Shown here: one piece after another, positions 1 through 5,807 of the stretch
Layout of the letters: the number at the start of each line of letters is the position of its first letter
Position numbering within the stretch: position 1 is the stretch's first letter
NCBI GenBank assembly: GCA_900290385.1
Contig: OMSV01000048.1
Location: forward strand, 1,430-7,873
DNA length: 6,444 nucleotides
Reading direction: 5' to 3'
Source: Syntrophobacter sp. SbD2
GTDB taxonomy: Bacteria > Desulfobacterota > Syntrophobacteria > Syntrophobacterales > Syntrophobacteraceae
Notes under the pieces: model-generated
Databases searched by the model: none
What the model was told of the DNA's origin: nothing
What the model saw: only the letters and a program-made list of their open reading frames with translations
Position numbers and translations under genes: made by a program

Positions 1-665
1 CGATCGAGACCGGCCAGTATTCGAGCCAATTCTGCGGCAGTGGCAAAACGGGGCGGGGCGGGCAAATTAGGCCCGCATACCTGGCTCATCATATTGGGGG
101 TAAGAAGCGCGGGTTTACCCGGAAATTCACGGCTAAACAAAATGATGGAATTTTCAAGGCACAGCGCAGTGGCCAGCCCCTCACGGCAAACTTCGTCCCT
201 GGGCTGTTCCAGGTCATAAGCAACTATGAAGGCGGTATCGAGGCTCCCTACGACGGCTGTCCCGGTTTGAACGCGAAACCGCCTGTCATTGAATCCCGGG
301 AGGTCCTGCACGGCAAACCGGGCTTTGCCGTATGTCAGCGAAATGAGTCCCTGCCTGATTTTTTCGGAGCGATTGTAGACATACCCGGAAATTTCCACAC
401 TCGTGTCTGCAGCGAGTTTCATCCTGCTCTGGTCGATAAAGACGATCTCAGCGGAACTGCCTGCGCCGGTAAATATCCTGTCTTTTATAAACAAGGGATC
501 GCCGGCCTTGAGAGGTTCCTGCTTACCGGCCCTCTCAACGGTTACTGTTCCGGTGAGAACGTCGGCCCTGGCGGCAAGTTCGGGCGCAGCCGGTAACTGA
601 GGCGCCGCAAGAAGAAATGCAATGGCTGCCGTCAGCCCAAACAAGATTTTCGCCGGGACCTTCAT
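1..665 (-). CDS. Secreted FecR-domain protein (3' end beyond left edge)
   Basis: An open frame of 221 codons starts at the ATG at 663-665 and runs off the left edge without a stop. Residues 1-27 look like a Sec signal peptide: Lys at 2 and 6, a hydrophobic stretch at about 7-21, and small residues around 25-27. Residues 37-150 fit the FecR domain pattern. They include VLTGTVTVERAG, GDPLFIKDRIFTG, the AEIVFIDQSRMKL strand, and FRVQTGTAVVGSLDTAF, where many family members have VGxxGT. Such periplasmic or surface FecR-like domains are common in anaerobic proteobacteria and need not be anti-sigma factors; no transmembrane anchor is seen in the visible part. Cys160, Cys169 and Cys197 could form a disulfide. 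The stretch upstream (minus strand of 676-700) is a purine-rich GGAAGCA repeat ending in GGGAG about 10 bases before the start. The gene follows fixX but shows no functional link to it. The family call is solid, the role unknown. Confidence 0.8.
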   Translation of the reverse strand, partial: MKVPAKILFGLTAAIAFLLAAPQLPAAPELAARADVLTGTVTVERAGKQEPLKAGDPLFIKDRIFTGAGSSAEIVFIDQSRMKLAADTSVEISGYVYNRSEKIRQGLISLTYGKARFAVQDLPGFNDRRFRVQTGTAVVGSLDTAFIVAYDLEQPRDEVCREGLATALCLENSIILFSREFPGKPALLTPNMMSQVCGPNLPAPPRFATAAELARILAGLD

Positions 666-752
666 TCCCGCTTCTCGCTCCCTGCTTCCTGCTTCCTTCC
701 TAGTGTCCTGAGTTAGTAATTCGTTATATAAGTCCTGCACACACAGGCCGTT

Positions 753-799
753 ATTCCGGCCCCCGGACTGGAAACTTCCGGGGCAGGGTTCGCCGAAAT
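753..799. repeat. Degenerate hairpin with nested hairpin in element 1
   Basis: The outer arms ATTCCGGC (753-760) and GCCGAAAT (792-799) pair except at one position. They match the ATTCCGGC/GCCGGAAT stem of the other two elements, but the loop here is 31 bases. A second 7-bp stem (761-767 with 777-783) lies within it, as if the loop had gained an extra hairpin. Confidence 0.6.
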
Positions 800-855
800 C
801 CAGATATTTTCAATAAGTTAGCCCAGTTCTGGACCCCGGCCTGCGCCGGGGTGAC
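792..855 (+). repeat. Shared core module, copy in element 1
   Basis: This stretch aligns with 4523-4585 in element 3, in the same orientation, with about one single-base indel and a handful of substitutions. Both begin with the GCCGRAATCCAG half-stem and end with the CTGGACCCCGGCC hairpin followed by GCCGGGGTGAC. The terminal repeats of the two elements are different, so the similarity is confined to the core. Confidence 0.75.
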
Positions 856-939
856 ATGCATCAGGATGTCCTTTTAAGGGCGCCAATTATGCGCCGGGGT
901 GACATGCATCAGGATGTCCTTTTAAGGGCGCCAATTATG
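842..939. repeat. Exact 48-bp tandem duplication
   Basis: Bases 842-889 are repeated without change at 890-937, and the first two bases of the unit recur at 938-939. The unit starts in the right arm of the 833-852 hairpin, so the second copy carries an orphan GCCGGGGT arm. Perfect identity suggests a recent slippage or recombination event, or an assembly artefact. Confidence 0.95.
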
Positions 940-963
940 TTGTGTATCTTTGACTCAGGACAC

Positions 964-1095
964 TAGTGTTGCGTTTCTTTAGTTACTCGATATTTAAAAA
1001 ACTCTCTGGATTCCGGCTCAAAGGCGCTGCCGGAATGACGGAGTGTGGCGACTCATTGTAGTCAAATATCGATGAATTTGTGAAACGCTACACTA
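964..1095. mobile_element. MITE-like palindromic element 2 (132 bp)
   Basis: Long imperfect terminal inverted repeats of about 32 bases (964-995 and 1064-1095) agree at 25 positions. The conserved blocks are TAGTGT, GCGTTTC and TCGATATTT. The centre holds an 8-bp ATTCCGGC/GCCGGAAT hairpin (1010-1017 with 1029-1036, 11-base loop). That hairpin is the ATTCCGGC module of element 3 in reverse orientation, still flanked by CTGG and ATGACGG. The left TA (964-965) is shared with the right end of element 1, so the two abut. The right end lies in the fixX stop codon. It is non-coding. It could also act as an mRNA 3' structure behind fixX, but no T-run follows the stem. Confidence 0.72.
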
Positions 1096-1380
1096 GCCGT
1101 AACGGTAGTGTACTCCGAATCCGCCACGGGGATAATTCCAGTCGATCGCGACACCTGCATTGGGACACACTACCCGGCAGGTCCCACACTCCAGGCATCC
1201 CGCGTAATCAAAACTCAGCTCTTCGTCCTTTATGGAAAAAAGGCTTGCGGGACATGCGAATGTGCATGGCTTGGGTTTACAGGCCGAGCAGATTTCCTTG
1301 TTCACCTTGATATGCGGCTGTTCATCGTCTACGACAAACTTGTCCACTCCCAACAATTGTTCGATAGTAAGCCTCTTCAA
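1093..1380 (-). CDS. fixX: FixX, ferredoxin-like partner of FixC
   Basis: This 95-residue protein supplies the iron-sulfur domain that stand-alone ETF:quinone oxidoreductases carry at their C-terminus. LGVDKF (10-15), DDEQPHI (18-24), FDYAGCLECGTCRVVCP (57-73) and the C-terminal YPRGGFGVHYRYG match the FixX/YdiT family closely, ending at the same Tyr-Gly as E. coli FixX. Eight Cys are arranged as C31-x2-C34-x4-C39-x3-C43 and C62-x2-C65-x2-C68-x3-C72, enough for two [4Fe-4S] clusters. E. coli FixX, as I recall it, lacks the first set. The start is a TTG at 1378-1380 that overlaps the fixC stop by four bases (TTGA), with GGGAG about 10 bases upstream. A TTG a few codons inside is a less likely alternative. 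The stop TAG (1093-1095) is also the end of palindromic element 2. Confidence 0.93.
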   Translation of the reverse strand: MKRLTIEQLLGVDKFVVDDEQPHIKVNKEICSACKPKPCTFACPASLFSIKDEELSFDYAGCLECGTCRVVCPNAGVAIDWNYPRGGFGVHYRYG

Positions 1381-2672
1381 AGGTTTCGCGCTCCCTTCCA
1401 GCCATCGCGGGCCAATTGGATCAGGCTTATACTGCTTTGCTTTATCCGGTCGAGAACCATCTTCATGAGATGGACAGGCGGGGCGCCGTCTACCGTGAAC
1501 AACTTGCTCGCAAGCTCCGTAACGAGCTTGGGATACGCCTTAAACATACGTTCATTTTCCAGGAATTCCGGCGCCTTCCGGTATGCTTCAAGATCCCTTA
1601 GAACAAAGCTCTGGTTCAACAAATCCACATATCGGCTGAGTCCCCGTCGAGAGAAGTCATTGCGGGCTTTTGCCTCAATAACGGTCCTGGCCGCAGCCTC
1701 ACCCGATGCGATGGCAAAATCCATTCCGCGTACCGTATAGCCGAGGTTGAGAACAAATCCCGCAGCATCGCCCGCCACAAGCATCCCATCGCCATATAGC
1801 TGCGGCGTCATCGCCAAACCGGCCTCAGGCACCAGGTGAGCGGAATATTCAGCCACTTCTCCGCCTTCGATCAAAGGGGCAATGTGGGGATTGCTCTTGA
1901 AATCCTCCATGATGTCGCAGAGCTTTACCTGGCATCGTTGGAGTTCTCCCACATTGATGACCAGTCCCAGAGAGATGCTGCTTTTATTAGTATAAAGAAA
2001 GCCGCCTCCCTGCATGCCGTTGGAGCAGTCGCCCACGAACAGCAGGGCCGCGCCGTTATTGCCCTCAAGTTGGAACCGCTGGCTGATAGTTTCCGCCGGC
2101 AGTTCGATGATCTGCTTGACCCCCGTGGCTACCTGGTTTGGAGCAAACATCTTTGCCCAGCCTGCCTTTTGGGCCAGTAACGAATTGACCCCATCAGCCG
2201 CGACTACGACATCCGCCAGCATTTCGTCCTCGCCGGCCCGTATGCCGATGACCTTTCCGCCGTCCATCAGCAACTCGTCAACCCGTATGCCGCAGGCAAG
2301 CAGCGCGCCGGCCTCCTCAGCCTTCGATGCAAGCCAGGCGTCGAACTCTGCCCTCAACAGCGTAAAAGAATGATACGGGTCGGCAGCCCAACTCATATTC
2401 CGGCAATTGATCGAAACGCTTTGACCGCCGTTCAGAAAGGTAATGCTCTCCTGTGCGATCGGCCGCTCAACAGGGGCTTCTTCCCAAAACCCCGGCATAA
2501 TGCGGCTAAGAGCGTGACTATACATGCGGCCGCCGTACATATTCTTGCTGCCGGGCGCCGTTCCCCTTTCGACCAGGACCACGTCGTGGCCCCCTTTGGC
2601 CAAAACATAAGCGGCCGTACTGCCGGCAGGACCGGCGCCCACTACAATCGCTGTGAATTTTTCCTCTGCCAC
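1377..2672 (-). CDS. fixC: FixC, flavoprotein of the ETF:quinone oxidoreductase type
   Basis: A 431-residue FAD protein predicted to pass electrons between FixAB and quinone (or another acceptor) with FixX. Visible motifs are the dinucleotide fold GAGPAGSTAA (12-21) with the acidic VVLVERG end (32-37), KNMYGGRMY (43-51), a DGVNS motif (160-164), and the second FAD motif MLVAGDAAGFVLNLGYTVRGMD starting at 297. The similarity to E. coli FixC extends to the C-terminal DGWKGARNL. At 431 residues it is much shorter than mitochondrial ETF-QO, lacking the ferredoxin domain that FixX provides. The start is GTG at 2670-2672. The only nearby ATG (2672-2674) is out of frame, and the family N-terminus fits GTG exactly. 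The ribosome site is weak (GAGCGG). It lies 18 bases after fixB and overlaps fixX. No transmembrane helix is obvious, as in the family, where membrane contact is peripheral. Confidence 0.95.
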   Translation of the reverse strand: MAEEKFTAIVVGAGPAGSTAAYVLAKGGHDVVLVERGTAPGSKNMYGGRMYSHALSRIMPGFWEEAPVERPIAQESITFLNGGQSVSINCRNMSWAADPYHSFTLLRAEFDAWLASKAEEAGALLACGIRVDELLMDGGKVIGIRAGEDEMLADVVVAADGVNSLLAQKAGWAKMFAPNQVATGVKQIIELPAETISQRFQLEGNNGAALLFVGDCSNGMQGGGFLYTNKSSISLGLVINVGELQRCQVKLCDIMEDFKSNPHIAPLIEGGEVAEYSAHLVPEAGLAMTPQLYGDGMLVAGDAAGFVLNLGYTVRGMDFAIASGEAAARTVIEAKARNDFSRRGLSRYVDLLNQSFVLRDLEAYRKAPEFLENERMFKAYPKLVTELASKLFTVDGAPPVHLMKMVLDRIKQSSISLIQLARDGWKGARNL

Positions 2673-2690
2673 ATCAAATACCGCTCAGGC

Positions 2691-3647
2691 TTATTTGTTC
2701 AGAGCTTTTTTCAGTTCTTCGATCAGTATCGGTACAACCTGATAAAGATCACCCACTATCCCGTAGTCGGCCGCTTCAAAAATAGGGGCGCTCTCATCGC
2801 GATTAATGGCGAAGATAATCTTACTGTCGCGAATACCGGTCACATGTTGGATCTGTCCGGAAACCCCCACGCCAATATAGAGGTCCGGCTTAACCTTCTT
2901 TCCGGATATGCCCATGTATACATCTTCGGGAAGCCAGCGCAGTTCTTCGGCAATGGGCCTGGAACAACCCACCTCTCCCCCCAGGACATCTGCAAGGTCT
3001 CGAGCCAGCTTGACATCTTCCTTTTTTTCGAAACCACGGCCAACGCAGACGATGATCTTTGCTTCCGTTATATCTACAGCCTCATGCGCCCTGGCGGTTC
3101 GACTGATGACCGTTACCGGCGAAAAGGGCATGGCGGAAATTTCGCGAACCTTTCCTTCCCGCCCTTCCACCAGGGGCGCCGGATCGAAAACTCGCGGAGA
3201 AATGGCGGCCATCTGGGGCCGGGTGGTACAAATCACTTTCTGGACCGCCAAACCACAGAAAAGCAAACGTTCCATCCGCAGGAGGTTTTTTTCTTTGTCA
3301 ACCTCGAATCCTATACAACCGCTGCATAACCCGGTGTTCAATTGCGAGGCAAGACGAGCGCCAATTTCCTTTCCCCTCTGAGTCGCCCCGACCAGGAAGA
3401 CGTCGGGGTCCTCTTCACGGACCACCTGCGCTAAAACCGGCACATAGGATTCCAACGGCTGATCCTGTGCCAGCGGCTGCAGCACGAGGACCTCGTCGGC
3501 GCCGTGGCTGATGTATTCCCGGGCAAACTCATTGCTAAGAGCGAATGACACCAGCTTCGTCCCGAGATCCCGGGCGAGATTCACACCAGCATTGAGCAGT
3601 TCCAGAGTATGTTCACGCGTTTCTGCAAAAACCAAAATTCCCGCCAT
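2691..3647 (-). CDS. fixB: FixB, electron transfer flavoprotein alpha subunit
   Basis: This 318-residue protein is the FAD-binding alpha subunit of the FixAB flavoprotein. The N-terminal half (about 1-180) is the variable domain with GILVFAETREHTLELL and DVFLVGATQRGKEIGARLASQL. The C-terminal FAD domain is clear: VGRGFEKKED (202-211), GCSRPIAEELRWLP (227-240), GISGKKVKPDLYIGVGVSGQIQH starting at 246, FAINRDESAPIFEAADYGIVGD starting at 279. The CSRPIAE form and GISG, in place of the SRAAVDAG and GQTG of ordinary EtfA, place it in the FixB/YdiR group. The start ATG (3645-3647) is preceded by GAGGAG at good spacing. It lies 13 bases after fixA. FixAB complexes in other organisms can bifurcate electrons or feed crotonobetainyl-CoA reductase; which applies here cannot be read from the sequence. 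Confidence 0.95.
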   Translation of the reverse strand: MAGILVFAETREHTLELLNAGVNLARDLGTKLVSFALSNEFAREYISHGADEVLVLQPLAQDQPLESYVPVLAQVVREEDPDVFLVGATQRGKEIGARLASQLNTGLCSGCIGFEVDKEKNLLRMERLLFCGLAVQKVICTTRPQMAAISPRVFDPAPLVEGREGKVREISAMPFSPVTVISRTARAHEAVDITEAKIIVCVGRGFEKKEDVKLARDLADVLGGEVGCSRPIAEELRWLPEDVYMGISGKKVKPDLYIGVGVSGQIQHVTGIRDSKIIFAINRDESAPIFEAADYGIVGDLYQVVPILIEELKKALNK

Positions 3648-3656
3648 TTATGAATT

Positions 3657-3663
3657 CTCCTCA
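3657..3663 (-). promoter_or_regulatory. fixB ribosome binding site overlapping the fixA stop
   Basis: On the minus strand the fixA stop TGA (3661-3663) continues as TGAGGAG. The strong Shine-Dalgarno GAGGAG therefore shares bases with the stop codon and lies 9 bases before the fixB ATG. This favours coupled translation of the two ETF subunits. Confidence 0.8.
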
Positions 3664-4434
3664 GGCAATCACCCCATCTTTCAAAAGAGCGCTTATGAGC
3701 GAACCGATCTCCTCCGGCTGGGCGCCAAACTTCAGGTGCCGCCGCTCCATGGTCGATCCCAGAACGCCGATTGTCTGCAAACATGGATCGAAACTTTGAC
3801 CAAGTTTATCGAGGGTGATATTTTCCACAGGCTTTTTCGCCGCTCCCAGCACCTGTTTCAAAGAAGGTATCCTCGGGGTGTTGATATCCGGCAGAACCGT
3901 TATCAAAGCCGGTAACGGAATGGATACAGCTTCAATCCCGTCATCGAGTTTGCGCTCCGCCACTATGCGGTTTTCATTTTCAATATACGTTAGCTTGTTA
4001 ACATATGTGGCGCATGAAATGCCGAGCTTCTCAGCTAAAACCGGCCCGACCTGCTGAGTGTAGAGATCGCTCGAACCCTCACCGCAGATGATCAGATCGA
4101 ACTCGATATCTCCATGGATCGCCGCCGCCAGCACTGCGCCCGTCTGAGAGGGCTCAAGGTCGGTAAACGACGGATCGTTTATGAAATATGCCTTATCCGG
4201 ACCACGAGACAGGACATCTTTCAGACAGCTTTTGGCCGTTGGCGGAGCAACGGTCACAGCGGCCACAGCGGCGCCATGCAGTTCCTGAAGATGCATAGCT
4301 TCTTCGACTCCATTGCGGTCATAGGGGTTTATCTTGTAGCTGACCCGGTCAAGTATTAACCTGCGCGAACCGGCATCGATCCTGATGTCTGCTTCGTCAA
4401 CCACCCACTTGAAACAAGTTAAAATCTTGAGCAT
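3661..4434 (-). CDS. fixA: FixA, electron transfer flavoprotein beta subunit
   Basis: A 257-residue ETF beta subunit. The beginning MLKILTCFKWVVDEADIRID matches the FixA/YdiQ type. The conserved stretch KDVLSRGPD (72-80), then LIICGEGSSDLYTQQVGP (114-131), is nearly that of E. coli FixA. The EtfB signature region spans 160-203, with RKLDDGIEAVSIPLPALITV, NTPRIPS and LGAAKKPV. In this family the subunit binds AMP, or a second FAD in bifurcating forms; the GSSDLYTQQVG loop lies in that site. The start ATG (4432-4434) has AGAGGA six bases upstream. The gene is separated from the preceding acyl-CoA dehydrogenase by palindromic element 3, leaving only 28 native bases before the start. Expression may therefore come from read-through or from a promoter inside the element; no good promoter was found. 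Confidence 0.95.
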   Translation of the reverse strand: MLKILTCFKWVVDEADIRIDAGSRRLILDRVSYKINPYDRNGVEEAMHLQELHGAAVAAVTVAPPTAKSCLKDVLSRGPDKAYFINDPSFTDLEPSQTGAVLAAAIHGDIEFDLIICGEGSSDLYTQQVGPVLAEKLGISCATYVNKLTYIENENRIVAERKLDDGIEAVSIPLPALITVLPDINTPRIPSLKQVLGAAKKPVENITLDKLGQSFDPCLQTIGVLGSTMERRHLKFGAQPEEIGSLISALLKDGVIA

Positions 4435-4440
4435 TTCATT

Positions 4441-4446
4441 TCCTCT
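4441..4446 (-). promoter_or_regulatory. fixA ribosome binding site
   Basis: AGAGGA on the minus strand lies six bases before the fixA ATG. It is in the 28-base native leader left between element 3 and the gene, so the insertion did not disturb translation initiation. Confidence 0.75.
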
Positions 4447-4462
4447 GTTTCCCGATGACCAC

Positions 4463-4626
4463 TAGTACTTTGTCAACTAAGTTCCGATAGATAAGGGACT
4501 CAAGCCCGTCATTCCGGCGGAGGCCGGAATCCAGATTATTTTCAGTTGGTTAAGAGCACTGGACCCCGGCCTTCGCCGGGGTGACGATTTCTCGCAACAT
4601 GTTATAACTTTGTTGACAATATACTA
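4463..4626. mobile_element. MITE-like palindromic element 3 (164 bp)
   Basis: Terminal inverted repeats of 21 bases (4463-4483 and 4606-4626) agree at 18 positions and share TTGTCAAC and AAGTT; both start with TAGTA. Inside are two perfect 8-bp hairpins: ATTCCGGC/GCCGGAAT (4511-4518 with 4523-4530, loop GGAG) and ACCCCGGC/GCCGGGGT (4563-4570 with 4575-4582, loop CTTC). The right end forms the stop codon of the acyl-CoA dehydrogenase gene. The element accounts for nearly all of the interval between that gene and fixA. It has no coding capacity and no transposase. It may be a non-autonomous transposon, or a chromosomal palindromic repeat with a role in RNA structure. Confidence 0.75.
4523..4585 (+). 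repeat. Shared core module, copy in element 3
   Basis: Direct-repeat partner of 792-855. It runs from the right arm of the ATTCCGGC hairpin through the AT-rich linker to the end of the ACCCCGGC hairpin. It is the better preserved copy, since both hairpins here are perfect. Confidence 0.75.
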
Positions 4627-5754
4627 GCCCGGCACGTTATCGGCGATGACCATCTTCGTGAATATCGATGTACCGCCATGAATCTGAGTTATCTTGGCAT
4701 CACGATAAAGGCGTTCGACTTTTTGACCCTTTATGGTGCCCATACCGCCGTGAATCTGCACCGCTGAATCAGAGTAGCGCACTGCGGTTTCCGAAGCCAT
4801 GAGCTTTGCCATTGCGGCTTCCTTGCTGTGAGGCATATCTTGATCATAACACCAGGCGGCGTAATAGGCTAAACATCTTGAAACCTCTATTTCAGTCGCC
4901 ATATTGGCTAGCATCCACTGGATTGCCTGGAAATTGCAAATAGGCTGGCCGAACTGGACTCTTTCCTTTGAATAACTAATGGATTCATCCAGAGCACCCT
5001 GAGCAATACCCAATGCCAGGGCGGCGATGCCTATCCTGCTTGCGTCAAGGGCCGTCCCGGCGATAGCAGGTCCCTGCCCTTCCTGACCCAACAGGTTCTC
5101 TTTAGGAATGCGGCAGTCTTTCAACAAAACCTCGGAACTCGGCGCACCTCTCAAACCCATTTTATTGACGTCCTTACCCACTTCAATGCCGGGAAGACCC
5201 GCAGGCACTATAAAAGCGCTGCCCCCGCCGGTCCCCCTGGACTTATCTGTCTTGGCAAACACGATGAACACCCCCGCATTCGCGGCATTCCAGACGAAGG
5301 TTTTGACGCCGTTCAGAACGTATTCATTGCCGTCCGAAACAGCAGTTGCGGCCGCATCGTCACCGGTTCCCCGTTCGTTTAGAGCGAAGGCGCCCAATAT
5401 ATCGCCCTTGCAAAGGGGAACGAGGTATTTTTTCTTTTGGGCGTCGGAGCCGTATTTATATATGGGATTGCAAGCCAGGGAAGTATTGGCCTCGACTATA
5501 AAGCCCGTGGCTGCGCAAGCACGGGAGAGCTCCTCGATGGCTATGATATAGGTTAAATAGTCGGACCCGGCCCCACCGTATTCCTCAGGATATGGGATAC
5601 CCAGCATGTCCTGCTCGGCCAATCTCTTGATATTCTCGGCCGGAAAACGTGCCTCCTGATCGACTTGGTCTGCGATGGGTTCAACGTACTTTTCACAAAA
5701 CTCTTTTATATTGGCTTTGACCAGTTCCTGTTCTTCCGTCATTTCGAAATCCAT
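4624..5754 (-). CDS. Acyl-CoA dehydrogenase-like subunit lacking the catalytic Glu
   Basis: A 376-residue acyl-CoA dehydrogenase-fold protein of full family length. The N-terminal helical domain starts MDFEMTEEQELVK, followed by PEEYGGAG (56-63). The beta domain contains ALNERGTGDDAAA (124-136) and GVKTFVWNA (149-157). The C-terminal domain has DASRIGIAALALGIAQG (237-253), RVQFGQP (265-271) and QIHGGMG (333-339), and ends with IHGGTSIF (358-365). Family hallmarks are changed: the Ser and Thr that normally contact the flavin are Asp132 and Trp155, and the catalytic Glu of YEGTSE is Gly360. The alternative Glu of LCAD/IVD is Ser239. The interface FAD motifs (Arg265-xx-Phe-Gly, Gly-Gly-x-Gly) are intact. 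It may be a non-catalytic partner of the upstream dehydrogenase or an enzyme with other chemistry. Start 5752-5754 is chosen over an ATG at 5767-5769 because GGGGGA lies 7 bases upstream and the family N-terminus fits. The stop codon is the edge of element 3. Confidence 0.9.
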   Translation of the reverse strand: MDFEMTEEQELVKANIKEFCEKYVEPIADQVDQEARFPAENIKRLAEQDMLGIPYPEEYGGAGSDYLTYIIAIEELSRACAATGFIVEANTSLACNPIYKYGSDAQKKKYLVPLCKGDILGAFALNERGTGDDAAATAVSDGNEYVLNGVKTFVWNAANAGVFIVFAKTDKSRGTGGGSAFIVPAGLPGIEVGKDVNKMGLRGAPSSEVLLKDCRIPKENLLGQEGQGPAIAGTALDASRIGIAALALGIAQGALDESISYSKERVQFGQPICNFQAIQWMLANMATEIEVSRCLAYYAAWCYDQDMPHSKEAAMAKLMASETAVRYSDSAVQIHGGMGTIKGQKVERLYRDAKITQIHGGTSIFTKMVIADNVPG

Positions 5755-5761
5755 AGTAACG

Positions 5762-5767
5762 TCCCCC
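5762..5767 (-). promoter_or_regulatory. Ribosome binding site deciding the start of the 4624-5754 gene
   Basis: GGGGGA on the minus strand lies 7 bases before the ATG at 5752-5754. It overlaps the alternative upstream ATG at 5767-5769, which has no ribosome site of its own. Confidence 0.65.
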
Positions 5768-5807
5768 ATTGCGGTTTGTCTTGGTAACGGACTCTTGGGA
5801 TGCTCGG

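Larger units (their letters stand above)
701..965. mobile_element. MITE-like palindromic element 1 (265 bp)
   Basis: Fifteen-base terminal inverted repeats at 701-715 and 951-965 match except at one position (TAGTGTCCTGAGTTA against TAGTGTCCTGAGTCA). Both ends carry TA, as expected for a TA-duplicating (IS630/Tc1-mariner-like) element if TA is the target. Inside are a degenerate ATTCCGGC/GCCGAAAT stem (753-760 with 792-799) enclosing a nested CCCCGGA/TCCGGGG hairpin (761-767 with 777-783), a perfect 8-bp ACCCCGGC/GCCGGGGT hairpin (833-840 with 845-852), and a 48-bp tandem duplication. No coding capacity is evident. With element 2 it fills most of the 427-base gap between fixX and the FecR-domain gene; the other 35 bases (666-700) hold the purine-rich leader of that gene. 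The mobile nature is inferred from structure alone. Confidence 0.72.

Noticed and set aside
842..939. CRISPR-like repeat
   Set aside because: Two directly adjacent copies without spacers; a tandem duplication, not an array.
1108..1740. Plus-strand open frame of 210 codons
   Set aside because: Antisense to fixX and fixC, with low-complexity Ser/Arg-rich translation and no motif.
2370..3329. Long plus-strand open frame of 319 codons
   Set aside because: It lies opposite fixC and fixB, which have strong family motifs along their whole length; its translation shows no recognisable domain, so it is a shadow frame.
4511..4582. GC-rich hairpins as a Rho-independent terminator behind the dehydrogenase gene
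   Set aside because: Neither stem is followed by a T-run on either strand; they match the inner modules of the palindromic elements instead.
5290..5361. Sequencing error or decay as cause of the changed active-site residues
   Set aside because: The changes are separate codon substitutions in an intact, full-length frame with the remaining motifs preserved; frameshift or random decay would not give this.
5767..5769. ATG five codons upstream as start of the second acyl-CoA dehydrogenase
   Set aside because: No ribosome site precedes it, it overlaps the GGGGGA that serves the later ATG, and the family begins at MDF.
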